Assembly (NCBI RefSeq): GCF_044344315.1
Contig: NZ_JBIJDC010000005.1
Location: 15,716-79,715 of the forward strand
Direction: 5' to 3'
DNA: 64,000 nucleotides
Origin: Zoogloea sp044344315
GTDB taxonomy: Bacteria > Pseudomonadota > Gammaproteobacteria > Burkholderiales > Rhodocyclaceae
Shown here: one piece after another, positions 8,205 through 17,943 of the stretch
How the letters are laid out: every line of letters starts with the position of its first letter
Position numbering within the stretch: the stretch's first letter is position 1
The notes under the pieces: model-generated
The model's database searches: none
The model's input: the letters and a program-made list of their open reading frames with translations, nothing else
Told to the model about the DNA's origin: nothing
Translations under genes and position numbers: made by a program

Positions 8205-11200
8205 TCAGGGGCCACCGGCCCGGGCGGCCGAGGCGCCGCCGGTGTGGGGCACGTTGGCGTGCAGTTTGGTGGGCACGAGCATCATCTGGTTGCCGCCCTG
8301 GTGATGATGCCACGTGAAGCCTTCTGCACGGCGGAAGCGTTCGGTGGCAGCGGCAACGGGCTGCCCGTTCGTCATGAAGTCGGCCTTGGTGTAGCCCGCC
8401 GGGGGCTTGCGGGTGCCGTTGGCGATGCCCTCGGCAAACTTGATGTCGGCTTCGGCGAAGTCGCCGGCATGGCCCGTCTGGCCGATGTTCACCTGGCCGA
8501 TGGAGTACTCCCGGAAATCCGGGTAGCCATTGCTGAAGCGCACCCCCTTGTTGCCGACGATGGCCTTGACCTTGGGGTTGGTGGATTTCCAGATGGAGTT
8601 GCCCGGGGCGCCGCTCCAGCTGCCCCGGCTGCGGGGCAAGCGCGGGCTGGCGAAGATCGACGGCACCTCGGCGGCGTCGAACCACGCAGGCAGGCGCGAC
8701 GCCGGGTTGGCCACCGATTGGTCCAGTTCGGCGAGCTTGATGGAGAGGTTCTCCATTTGCGCAAAGGCGTCGTCCATGGTCTCGGTGTCGCCCACCTGCT
8801 GGGCGCGGGCCAGGATGCGTTCCTGGGCGTCCAGCTCCACTTCGAGCACGCCGCGCACGGCTTGCAGCTTTTCCGGGAGGCTCTTGCTGGCCCAAATGCC
8901 CTTGGTGAGCCCAGACACCGCCTCGATGCGCTTGGCCATCTCGGGGCTTTCCGCCGCCTGGGCGATGTGCATGGCTTCTTCATGGAGGGCGAAAATGTTG
9001 CCATTGCGGCGGAACAGGATGCGGGTGGGCACCAGCTGACCGGCGGCGTTGCGGGTGAACTCGGTAGCCGCTTGGGAGGGTGATTTCGGCCCGTACAGGC
9101 GGGCCCAGTCTTCCTCGCTGAGCACTTCAATGGCGAGGTTGCCGTAGCGCTTGGCCAGGGGTTCCGGCAGTTTGGCCAGCACCAGGCTGCGCAGGGCGCC
9201 TTTGTCAGGGTTGGGCATGCCGCGCCAGTTTGTGCGCAGGGCGCCTTCCATCACCTCTTCCGTCACGCCGGCCTGGTGCGCGATGCGTCCCACCAGGTTG
9301 GCTTCGCGCTCGGTGGCGGCCAGGAGCTTGGCGCCGGTGCGGGCCAGCCCGATCACCGACAGGAAGCTCAGGGCCGAACCCACCAGTGCCCAGTTGCGGG
9401 CGCTCTTGGCCTGGTCCTTGCTGGCGAGCTGGAAACCGCCTTCCAGGTCCAGCTCGGACATGGCCGACACCATCTGGGCGTGCTTGATCTGCTGGCCGGC
9501 CTGGGCCAGCCCGAGGGCAGTGCCGGCGCCGTGGAGCATCAGGCCGGGCCAGGTGAGGCCGCCGGTGAAGAAGCCCGCCACCAGCAGGGCCAGGTCGAGC
9601 CCGAGCAGGCCGATGGTGCCGGCCACCGAGGCAATGGTGTTGAAGACCAGCTCGGCCTTGATGCGCAGGCGGTCCGTTTCGGAGAAGTGGGCCAGCACTG
9701 CGTCGTGGAGCACGTCGAGGCCGAGCACGAAATCCGGGTCATCAAAGAGGGCGAGGCGCACCTTGTTGATGTTGGCCTTGCGGTCACGGGCTTCATTGAC
9801 CGCGGCCATGGCTGCATCGCCACTCCGCTTGTCGGCCAGCGTGTCCTCGATCTGGTCTTCCTCGACCGGGTCCTGGTCGTCCGGTTTGCGGCTGCTCTTG
9901 ACCATCAGCGCGGCGGCCGGGCTGCGCTCGTTGATGGTGCCGATTTCCGAGAGCAGCGCATCGCGGCGGTCTATCTGTTCTTCGCTCGCCTCGCCGTCGC
10001 CGATCTCCACGGCCAGGCCTGCCACCTGAACGGTCAGCTCCCGCAGGCGGGCGGTGTCCTTCTGCAACGCGGCGCCGGCCGCCGGATCGATGCCGAAGTC
10101 GGGCATCATCTGATTCTCGATGCCCTGCAGGTTGGCTTCCGCCTGCTTCAGGTTCACCAGCGCCAGGTTGCGCACCATGCTGCGGAACATCACCGAAGGG
10201 CTCAGCCCCAGGGCGTCAGCCTTGCCCGAGGCCAGCATCTCGGTGTCGGTGTCGAGATAGGCTTCCGGGTTGTTGAGCTGGTCGCCGCCCTTGAAACGCC
10301 CCCCATCCTCGCCCTTCAGGGGCAGGCCACTGGTGGTGGTGAGGGCCACCACCGCCCCGCCCAGGGGCCCGGCCGGCACCACGCGGGAGTAAGCATCCAG
10401 CTCCTTGCCCCAGAACACGTTCGACTGGTCGAAATCTTCCGACAAGCTGTAGGCGTAATAACGCTCCTTCACCTTCACCACGGCCGACATGCGGCCGGCG
10501 TAGCGGGCCATGGCCAGCATCTCGTCGGCCTTGTCGCTGCCTTCCGGCGGGTCGAGCACGCTCTCCAGGGCGATCTCGTCATCGAAGAACACGTCGTCCC
10601 GCCTGGCCACCACGCTGCCCAGCACGTCGGCACCGTCCTCGATCCAGCCCTCCTTGCGCTCCTTCTCCTCGTCGGCCTCCAGCTTGGCGGCGTCGGCGTT
10701 TTCGGCCACCCGTTCGATCAGGGTGTCCACATCCTCCGACAGCAGCGCCTGGAAGAGCCCGAGGTCGAAATTGTCGTACTTGGAATACTGCTGGCCCAGC
10801 CAGTCGTAGTTCAGGTCGAACCAGCCGCGGACGTTGTCGCCGATCAGAAAATTGGTGCCACCGTAGGCGTCGATGACCGTGTGGGCCGCTTCGTCTTCAG
10901 CGTCGTAGCGGTCACGCAGCGCCGTCAGCCGCGTCATCAGCATTTCGGATTTCTGCACCAGCGGCAGCACCTGGCCGTCGGCGGCCAGAAGGCGTTCGTA
11001 GCCGGCCTCGCCGTAAAGGGCGACGGCCCGCTTCTTCATCTCTTCGTATGACAGGGGGTAGCGGGCCTGCCAGGCCTTCAGCCCGCCAACGCTGGCGGCG
11101 CCATTGATGAAGTTGCTCTCCGGCAACAGCTGCATCTTCTCGAGCTGCCGCTCGTCGTCGCTGGCGTCCTGCACCGGGTCGGGCGGGGTGCTCGGTTTGC

Positions 11201-11723
11201 GGCGCAGGGTGCCGCCCGGGCCGTCCTGCACCACGTGGGCCACCTCGTGGGCGAGCAGGCGCTGACCGTCCCGGGTGTCGGGGCGGTACTCGCCAGCACC
11301 GAAGACGATGTCGTGACCCAGGGCAAAGGCACGGGCGCCCATGCTGTGCGCCGCGCGGGCGGCGGCGGTGCCCGTGTGCACCCGCAGTGCCGCCAGGTCG
11401 GTACCGAGGCGGTGTTCGAAGCGTCGCCGGGCGGCATCCGGGAGTGGTGTGGCGGGTGCCGAGAGGGCCTGGCCGACCGCTGGCGACATGGCGCTGCCGG
11501 CGGGTTCTCCGCCGAGCGCCTTGCGGCGCAGGGTGGCGGCACCGGTGGCGCAGGCCGGGCAGGGGGCGTCACCGGCGGCGCAGGCACTGCAGGCGAGTGG
11601 CTGGGCGCCCGGCGTGGCGATCAGAAACTCGGCCAGATGGTCGGCCTCGGCCTCCGCCGGGTCGTGGGTGGCACCGACCTTTACCGGCTTGTCGGCGTGG
11701 GTGAGGTCGGCTTTGACGGGCAT
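8205..11723 (-). CDS. DUF4157 eCIS cargo with C-terminal WHH nuclease tip
   Basis: This 1172-residue protein opens with a short region containing two CxxC pairs (Cys 45, 48, 55, 58), then a DUF4157 (eCIS-core) domain with HEVAH at about 159-163, a metallopeptidase-type motif typical of eCIS-linked cargo. A long mainly helical middle follows, with a hydrophobic Gly/Ala/Leu-rich stretch around residues 690-740. The last 35 residues carry W-H-H-H-Q-G-G, then LVPTKLH and HTGG, the signature of the WHH branch of HNH/endonuclease VII toxins seen at the tips of polymorphic toxins. Expected role: packaged by the eCIS and cutting nucleic acid in the target. A SUKH immunity gene follows. The nuclease substrate (DNA or RNA) is not known. 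Confidence 0.85.
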   Translation of the reverse strand: MPVKADLTHADKPVKVGATHDPAEAEADHLAEFLIATPGAQPLACSACAAGDAPCPACATGAATLRRKALGGEPAGSAMSPAVGQALSAPATPLPDAARRRFEHRLGTDLAALRVHTGTAAARAAHSMGARAFALGHDIVFGAGEYRPDTRDGQRLLAHEVAHVVQDGPGGTLRRKPSTPPDPVQDASDDERQLEKMQLLPESNFINGAASVGGLKAWQARYPLSYEEMKKRAVALYGEAGYERLLAADGQVLPLVQKSEMLMTRLTALRDRYDAEDEAAHTVIDAYGGTNFLIGDNVRGWFDLNYDWLGQQYSKYDNFDLGLFQALLSEDVDTLIERVAENADAAKLEADEEKERKEGWIEDGADVLGSVVARRDDVFFDDEIALESVLDPPEGSDKADEMLAMARYAGRMSAVVKVKERYYAYSLSEDFDQSNVFWGKELDAYSRVVPAGPLGGAVVALTTTSGLPLKGEDGGRFKGGDQLNNPEAYLDTDTEMLASGKADALGLSPSVMFRSMVRNLALVNLKQAEANLQGIENQMMPDFGIDPAAGAALQKDTARLRELTVQVAGLAVEIGDGEASEEQIDRRDALLSEIGTINERSPAAALMVKSSRKPDDQDPVEEDQIEDTLADKRSGDAAMAAVNEARDRKANINKVRLALFDDPDFVLGLDVLHDAVLAHFSETDRLRIKAELVFNTIASVAGTIGLLGLDLALLVAGFFTGGLTWPGLMLHGAGTALGLAQAGQQIKHAQMVSAMSELDLEGGFQLASKDQAKSARNWALVGSALSFLSVIGLARTGAKLLAATEREANLVGRIAHQAGVTEEVMEGALRTNWRGMPNPDKGALRSLVLAKLPEPLAKRYGNLAIEVLSEEDWARLYGPKSPSQAATEFTRNAAGQLVPTRILFRRNGNIFALHEEAMHIAQAAESPEMAKRIEAVSGLTKGIWASKSLPEKLQAVRGVLEVELDAQERILARAQQVGDTETMDDAFAQMENLSIKLAELDQSVANPASRLPAWFDAAEVPSIFASPRLPRSRGSWSGAPGNSIWKSTNPKVKAIVGNKGVRFSNGYPDFREYSIGQVNIGQTGHAGDFAEADIKFAEGIANGTRKPPAGYTKADFMTNGQPVAAATERFRRAEGFTWHHHQGGNQMMLVPTKLHANVPHTGGASAARAGGP

Positions 11724-11780
11724 GGCGGGCGTTGACGCGCGACCAGGGTGGGGGCGGGTGGGCTGCGGGTGTCCATGGCC

Positions 11781-12917
11781 TCACTTCCCCTTTGTGTCTC
11801 CCCCCAGCGCCGAACGGATCGGTGCGGGGATAAAGGGCGCCTTGAGCAGATCCACGGTGACGAACACGCCGGTGCCGGCCGGCGTTGCGGCGCTGCCCGC
11901 CGGGGCCGGCACCGACTTCATGACGGTCGCCGTCTGGCCATCGGGGCCGCTGACCAGCGGCTTCCATTCGGGCGCTGCGCCGCTGCCCAGTTTCAGCGAC
12001 ACGCCGGGCATCACCCCCCATACGGCGCTGGCGGTGCTCAGGCTCACGGCCCCGGACGGATCGACGCTCCAGCCCAGGTCCAGGCTGAGGGTCATGGGGG
12101 GCATCCATGAGACCTTCTGATGGGCCAGACCCAGCAGATCGTCCCCCGAGAAGCTGGCCTTGAACAGGGTGGGGCTGGCCGGGGTTGCGGGCAGCACATA
12201 GCTGAAGCCGGTGAGTGTGGAATAGGGGATCAGCCCCAGGGGCGCCACCAGGTTCACGTCCGACAGCAGTTTGCGTCCGGCGGGGTCGGCCAGGCCGGCG
12301 CCCAGGGCCAGGCCATAGGTGCCGGCTCCGAAGCCGGCCACCCCCACCTTCTCGGCGGTGCCCAGGGGGTTCCACTGGCGCAGGGCGTAGTTCTTGGCCG
12401 GGTCGAGCAGGGCGCTCTTCACCCCTTCGTTCTCCTTGGCCTGTTCCACGACGGTCTTCACGCCCTCGCTCAGGGCGTCGGCGGCCTTGTCGGCGTCTTC
12501 CGGTTTGGCGGCGTCCTCCAGTTGCACGGCCGGCTGCCGGCTGCGGCCCTGCTCCAGCACATGGGCCAGCTCGTGGCCCAGCAGGCGCCGCCCCTCCACC
12601 GTGCCGGGCTGCCAGCGCCCGGGGGCAAAGCCGATGTCGCGGCCGGCGGCAAAGGCGTTGGCACGCAGGCTGGTCGCAGCTTCGGCATCCGGATGGATGC
12701 GCACCCCGGCAAGGTCGGCGCCGAGGCGGCTCTCGAAATAGCGGCGCTCGGTGGCGGGCAGGGGCTGGCCGGCGCCCAGGCCCAGGCTGGATGGGGCGGC
12801 ATCCCGGGCCACGCGGCTGCTGCGGGCCGGGCGCTCGCCCCGGGCAACCCGGTCGGCCCGCTGTTCGGCGGGGCGGTCGCGGGTGACGGGGGGATGGCGG
12901 ATCGGTGTGCGGGCCAT
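11781..12917 (-). CDS. DUF4157 protein with beta-rich C-terminal half
   Basis: This 378-residue protein has a DUF4157 domain in its first third (RRLLGHELAHVLEQG, HELAH at 115-119) preceded by an Arg-rich stretch. After an acidic linker (KPEDADKAADAL) the rest is Gly-, Ser- and Thr-rich with alternating hydrophobic residues (MTLSLDLGWSVDPSGAVSLS), suggesting a beta sheet or barrel-like fold. No known toxin motif is visible. It lies between the two large DUF4157 proteins and is likely an eCIS cargo or cargo adaptor. The start is the ATG at 12917; the gap to the upstream gene is 45 bases. Confidence 0.7.
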   Translation of the reverse strand: MARTPIRHPPVTRDRPAEQRADRVARGERPARSSRVARDAAPSSLGLGAGQPLPATERRYFESRLGADLAGVRIHPDAEAATSLRANAFAAGRDIGFAPGRWQPGTVEGRRLLGHELAHVLEQGRSRQPAVQLEDAAKPEDADKAADALSEGVKTVVEQAKENEGVKSALLDPAKNYALRQWNPLGTAEKVGVAGFGAGTYGLALGAGLADPAGRKLLSDVNLVAPLGLIPYSTLTGFSYVLPATPASPTLFKASFSGDDLLGLAHQKVSWMPPMTLSLDLGWSVDPSGAVSLSTASAVWGVMPGVSLKLGSGAAPEWKPLVSGPDGQTATVMKSVPAPAGSAATPAGTGVFVTVDLLKAPFIPAPIRSALGGDTKGK

Positions 12918-12962
12918 GATGATTTCACCAGGCGGGTTGATTGGGGGCGGTCATCGCAGGGC

Positions 12963-15900
12963 CTATTCGAAAGCGCGCCAGACGGCGATGACCGGGACGC
13001 CATCGGCGCGGGTTCTGACTGTCAGGCGCTGGAACTCCGCGTCATTGGCATCCCGGCGGCGGATGATCCATGAGGTGCCGTCCGAGCTGCGCTGGCGGAT
13101 GTAGTCGGCGGGCAGGGCCGCGGTGGCGACGGGCTGATCAATGAGGTGCTGGACACTGGGCCAGTTGCGGGCCTCGACAACCGGGGCGCTGCCGGCGCCG
13201 CCCGAGTGCATCGCAAAGCGCGAGCGCAGGCGCTGGGGAACATCCACCATGTCTGCGAACTGGGCCAGGTCCGGATCTTCGGTGATGTTGGCGAGGCCAT
13301 GGTTGACCTGGAAGGGCGCTTCACGGCCCACCGTGATCTGGTATTCGAACAGAAACTCCGGGCTGCCGGCGCCGCGCTTGACCTCCACCCGGTAGCGGAT
13401 CTCGGCCAGCCGCTGGGTGCCCGGGTGGGGCTTGGTCAGGGTGGACACGTGGAAGCTCTCGCCGGGGCGTGCGCTGTTGTGCAGGCCCCGCAGCATCTCT
13501 TCGACGCCGTTGTTCTGGATGATCTGATTGACCTCCCGGGGCGCGTAGAAGATGGCAAAGGGGCTCTCGAAGCCCGTGCCCTGGCCCAGGGTGTGGGCGC
13601 GCTCCATGCTGGCCACCTCGGGGCGGCCGTGCTCGGAGGCGCTGGGCATCTCAAGCTCGGTCTGGCGCCTGCCCGTGGACGGCCCCAGCACCGTGTCGTG
13701 GCGATAGATGTCACCCTCCCGCCAGACCCGGTTCCCGCCGGGGAATTCATACACCACGCCGTCGGGGATGGGCGCTATGGAACCATCCGCGTTGCGGGGT
13801 AGCTGCGAGATGTCATTGAAGCGTCGCCTCCTGAACGTGATGGGGGGTTCGGATGTCACCCGCACCGGTGGGCGGAGGGAGGTGTCGCCCGAGTTGCGTC
13901 CGCCATACCCGGCAATGACCCCCTCCGGAACGCCAAATCCACCCAGACGGCCTTGCAGCGCTTCCGCATCGCTGCGCAGGGTGGCGATCTCGCGGTCGAG
14001 GCGGTGGGCGGTGTCGCTCCCGGGGGTCAGACCCGACAGGGCCTGCTCCCGGGCCTCGATCATGTGTGCGTGCTTCTGCAGTTCAAGGATGACCTCTTCC
14101 TCGTTGGACAGCGTGCCGCCCCGTGCCCAGGCCCGCACCCGTTCCAGCATGCCGCGCAGGTTGGCGGTGTCTTCGCCCCAGCGGCGCAGGGCGTCGGCCG
14201 TGGCCTGGTGGATGGTGACGTCGCCCAGCCGGGTGCCGCGGCCCACCCACAGCTCCAGCTTTTTCACGCCGTCCAGGCCCACGGCGTAGCGCACCTGGGC
14301 GGCACCCGCGGGCAGATCCGACGTCACCATCACGTTGCCGACGCGCAGCCGTTCGGCCAGGGCCGGGTCGTCGATGGAGATGCCCATTTCGGCGGAGGCC
14401 TTTTCCACCAGCTTGCGCCGCGCCCGGAAGGCATCGAGCAGTTCGCCGGCCTTGCCCTCGGGCACCACGTTCATCTGCCGGAGCAGGGCCACGGCTGACT
14501 CGTCGTCACCGGCCAGGGCCAGACGGCGGGCGCGGAAGAGGGCTTCCAGCTGGGGCTCGGACAGGCCGGCGAGGTGGTCGGCCTTGCCGATCGAGATGTG
14601 GTCGAAGGCGCTCAGGACTTCGCTCACCGCCTGCGGGCCATGGCTGCCGGCCACGCGCCGCCATGCTGCGCCCAGGCCCGTCGTGGCCAGGCCGCCGACC
14701 AGACCGGCACCGGCACCCATCGCCGCACCCCTGGCCAAAGCGGCGAGCAGGGCGGCCAGGGCGGAGGCGACGCCCCGGTCCCAGGTGGCTTCGTCGATGG
14801 CCGTCTGGAAGAGCTCGCCCGCCGCGCCACCAATGGCCCCGTCGATGACGGCCTCCGCCACGGCGGCCCCGGCGCCGCCCGTGGCGGTGCGCACGGCCTG
14901 GCCGCCGGCCATGCGTGCTGCCTGCCCCGCCGCGCGGCCGGCGGTGGCGCCATGCACGGCCTTTGCCGCCAACGCCGAGCCCACCACCGAAACAGCCCCT
15001 TCCACCGCCCCGGTCGCCACGTCGGTCAGCACTTCACCTGAGGTGGAATTGCCGCGGATGGCGGCACCGGTGAGCCCCGCCGTGGCCCCGCCGACAAAGG
15101 CCGCGAGGGCGCCCACGGCCACCGGCCCGAGGCTGCCACCGCTGGCGGCGGAGACCACCACGGTGGCGGCCACCGCCGCCACCAGTTGCGCGGCCGTGGA
15201 AGCAAACGCCCGGTTGGCCGGCGCAAAGGCATCCAGCGCCGCCATCGTCCGGTAGTAGAAGTCGGCGAGCTGGGCCAGTTCGGGGCGGCCGATGCCGCGC
15301 AGGCGCACCTGATCGTAGTAGACGCGGAAACGGGCGGCGTTCTCGTCCACCGTCGGGCCGGCCCAGCTCACGACGTCGGTGGTGGCCTTGGAGCCCTGGG
15401 TGCGCACGGCCGCGAGGCGGGCCTCCAGCCGGTAGTGCATGAAGTCGGCCTCGACCGCCGGGTCCTGGCCGGGCTGGGTGCCCTGCAGGTCCGGTTCGCC
15501 GAAGGCCACGTTCTCGAAGGCTTCACGCAGTGCCGGGTCCTTGTCGCCGATCTGCTCGGCGGCCTGGCGCGCGCCATCGTACTTGGCGGCAAGGGCGCGA
15601 TCCTCGGCCGAGACCGGCAGGCTCGGGTTCTCCGTCAGCCGGCGCCGGATCACCATGCCACGGCGAAGCTCGGCCTGGGCTGCCGGCGTGTTGATGACGC
15701 TCTCGATATAGGCCCGGGGGTTGTCGATCAGCGCTGTGTTTGCACTGCCGCGGACCTTGATGGCGTCTTCCCGGAGCAGCGTTGCGCCATCGCCGGCGAG
15801 CCCCCGCCGCAGGCGCGTGGCCAGGACGCGTTCCCGCGCGAGGCCGGCTTCCAGGCGCTGGAGCAGGGCATACAGCGGTGGGGGCGGCTTCGCCGCCTTT

Positions 15901-17906
15901 TGCTCCGGGTCGGGCTGAAACTTCATCAGTTCCACCAGGGCCTGGCAGCGAGCGGGGGTCTTGCGGGACAGGATGATCCACGCCTTGACCGGATCGTCCG
16001 GATCCCACGCCCGTTCAACATCGTAGGCGTCCAGCATGGCCTGTTGCCGGCGCAGGAAGTCGGTATTGGCGAGCTGCGGGTTGCCCTCGTAAAGGGCGGC
16101 CAGCAGCAGGTTCATGCGGGCCGTGTCCGGGTTGATGCCCATCACCTGAGTCAGCTTGGGTTGATACCAGGGCGACTCGGTGATGGCGAGGCGGCGCGCG
16201 GCCGGCACCTTGCGGATGAAGGCCAGAAGCTCGTCGAAGTTGCCCACCTTGTTGATGGTGAACTGGGCCGCCAGCTCTTCGGGTGCGCCAAGGGCCTTGA
16301 GGGTTTCGCCCCCCGTCTGATGGGAGGCGAAGTAGAGGGACTGAACCAGGGTGCCTTCGTGGAAGCGCCGTTCAAGGCTCTCCAGCTCGGCGGTGAGGCG
16401 GTTGCGCTCTTCGCTGGACGTGGGCGGCAGGGCGGCGAGGCGGGCACGGGCTGTTGCAATCATGTCGCCGGCCCGCCCCGCAGCATGCTGGAGCATTGCC
16501 GGCGAGATGTCTCCGCTGCCTTCGCCCGCGGCGCGCAGGGCCTGTGCCAGGGCGGCGGCATCGTCGGGTTCGCTGGCGATGGCCCGGACCCGGCCAATGG
16601 CCGCGCCCAGCCGCGGCCAGCTACCGCCGTCCAGGCGCGGGCGCAGTGCGGCCCGTTGGGCGGCGTTCAGATCGGCGATGGCGAGGAAGGCATCCCGGGC
16701 GCGCCCCGCGCCTTCGGCGGCGACGATGCGGGTATGGGCATAGGCCACCCGCTGCTTCGATACGGCGTCTTCCCGCGCGGGGCTGCCCGGTGGCGGTGGG
16801 GGCCGGCTGGCGCGGGCGCGCTCTGCCTTGCCCAGGAGAATCTGGGTGGCCCGATATTGGCCGTCGGCGTCGAGCGCGTGGCTCAGGGCATCCTGCACCT
16901 CGGCCCAACTGGCACGGGCGGAGGGCGCCGGCCCCGCTGCTCCGGGCGCCACGCCGGGGGCGGCGACGCCCTGGGCGTCCTCGATCATGCGCAATGCGTC
17001 GTCTTCCGGCCAGCGCTCCAGGGTTTCGAAAACCCCTGCCTGATCGTCGATCAGGATACCGGTGCGGGTCTGGATGTTCTCGGCCAGGGTGAGCTGGGCG
17101 CCCAGGTAGGCGCGGGCTTCGCCCCAGGTGGTGTCGTCGAGGCACTTCTTCAGATCGCCAAAGAAGTTGGCGCCGTAGTCAGTGCGCAGGCGGGCCATGT
17201 CGGCCGGGGCGGCGTTCTCCCGGAGAATGGCAAGCACGCGGACGCTGGGGGGGCCATCCGTGGCCGGCGTTCTGATCGCCGTGCGCAGGGCCTCGGCCCC
17301 CCGGGGAGAGGTGGGTGCGTCGTAAAGCCAGGCATCCGGTGCGCGCCCCTTGAGTTGCAGTGGCGTGCCGCCGGATGCGCTGCGGGCGGCCCGGCGGGCC
17401 TCCGCTTCCAGGCTGTCGCGGCTGTCGCCGGGGCCTTCGGCGCCCCGTCGGGCCTGCACGGTGTGGGCCAGCTCGTGGGCCAGCAGGTCGAGGGGGGGCG
17501 CCTGGTCGGCGAACTCCACGCGGTTTCCCCGGGCCGCCGCGTGGGCGTCGCGCCGTCCGCCCGGGGCGGGGACGCCAAAGGCCAGGTCGAGGCCGGTGAT
17601 GGGTTCGCCAAACAGTCGTTCAAGGGCAGGGCGCTGGGGGAGCGCCTGGCCCCTGTCCGTCTGGTTCAAGCGGGGGGCTGCCCCGAGCCGGCGCTGCAGG
17701 TAGTCGGTCTGGTCTCCCCCCCGTGGTGGTTGGGGAGGCGGTGCCGCGGCACCACTGGCGGGGGTCGGGCCCGCACCCGAACCCGCGGATGCCCTGGCGG
17801 GCTCCGCGGCGGCAGGCGACTTGGCCGAGTGGGCCGATTCGGCCACGGGCGACGGGCCGGTCGAGCGGGCCGGCCTGGACTCGGCAAGAGGCGTGCTGCG
17901 GCTCAT
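12963..17906 (-). CDS. Giant DUF4157 eCIS cargo with toxin-like C-terminus
   Basis: A 1647-residue protein. After a disordered Ala/Pro/Ser-rich start, a DUF4157 domain carries DLLAHELAHTVQARRG (HELAH at 144-148). A helical middle (about 200-900) leads to a long Ala/Gly-rich hydrophobic segment (about 905-1090) that could insert in a membrane. The last 230 residues form a separate module with RAHTLGQGTGFESP and APREVNQIIQNNG, similar in style to uncharacterised C-terminal domains of polymorphic toxins (I recall a 'type 4' toxin domain of this kind, but cannot verify it). Unlike the WHH protein, no immunity gene follows directly. It is probably an eCIS-loaded effector. Confidence 0.75.
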   Translation of the reverse strand: MSRSTPLAESRPARSTGPSPVAESAHSAKSPAAAEPARASAGSGAGPTPASGAAAPPPQPPRGGDQTDYLQRRLGAAPRLNQTDRGQALPQRPALERLFGEPITGLDLAFGVPAPGGRRDAHAAARGNRVEFADQAPPLDLLAHELAHTVQARRGAEGPGDSRDSLEAEARRAARSASGGTPLQLKGRAPDAWLYDAPTSPRGAEALRTAIRTPATDGPPSVRVLAILRENAAPADMARLRTDYGANFFGDLKKCLDDTTWGEARAYLGAQLTLAENIQTRTGILIDDQAGVFETLERWPEDDALRMIEDAQGVAAPGVAPGAAGPAPSARASWAEVQDALSHALDADGQYRATQILLGKAERARASRPPPPPGSPAREDAVSKQRVAYAHTRIVAAEGAGRARDAFLAIADLNAAQRAALRPRLDGGSWPRLGAAIGRVRAIASEPDDAAALAQALRAAGEGSGDISPAMLQHAAGRAGDMIATARARLAALPPTSSEERNRLTAELESLERRFHEGTLVQSLYFASHQTGGETLKALGAPEELAAQFTINKVGNFDELLAFIRKVPAARRLAITESPWYQPKLTQVMGINPDTARMNLLLAALYEGNPQLANTDFLRRQQAMLDAYDVERAWDPDDPVKAWIILSRKTPARCQALVELMKFQPDPEQKAAKPPPPLYALLQRLEAGLARERVLATRLRRGLAGDGATLLREDAIKVRGSANTALIDNPRAYIESVINTPAAQAELRRGMVIRRRLTENPSLPVSAEDRALAAKYDGARQAAEQIGDKDPALREAFENVAFGEPDLQGTQPGQDPAVEADFMHYRLEARLAAVRTQGSKATTDVVSWAGPTVDENAARFRVYYDQVRLRGIGRPELAQLADFYYRTMAALDAFAPANRAFASTAAQLVAAVAATVVVSAASGGSLGPVAVGALAAFVGGATAGLTGAAIRGNSTSGEVLTDVATGAVEGAVSVVGSALAAKAVHGATAGRAAGQAARMAGGQAVRTATGGAGAAVAEAVIDGAIGGAAGELFQTAIDEATWDRGVASALAALLAALARGAAMGAGAGLVGGLATTGLGAAWRRVAGSHGPQAVSEVLSAFDHISIGKADHLAGLSEPQLEALFRARRLALAGDDESAVALLRQMNVVPEGKAGELLDAFRARRKLVEKASAEMGISIDDPALAERLRVGNVMVTSDLPAGAAQVRYAVGLDGVKKLELWVGRGTRLGDVTIHQATADALRRWGEDTANLRGMLERVRAWARGGTLSNEEEVILELQKHAHMIEAREQALSGLTPGSDTAHRLDREIATLRSDAEALQGRLGGFGVPEGVIAGYGGRNSGDTSLRPPVRVTSEPPITFRRRRFNDISQLPRNADGSIAPIPDGVVYEFPGGNRVWREGDIYRHDTVLGPSTGRRQTELEMPSASEHGRPEVASMERAHTLGQGTGFESPFAIFYAPREVNQIIQNNGVEEMLRGLHNSARPGESFHVSTLTKPHPGTQRLAEIRYRVEVKRGAGSPEFLFEYQITVGREAPFQVNHGLANITEDPDLAQFADMVDVPQRLRSRFAMHSGGAGSAPVVEARNWPSVQHLIDQPVATAALPADYIRQRSSDGTSWIIRRRDANDAEFQRLTVRTRADGVPVIAVWRAFE

Positions 17907-17943
17907 GGTGGGGCCACCGGGGCCTGGCGGACGGGCCCGCGGA

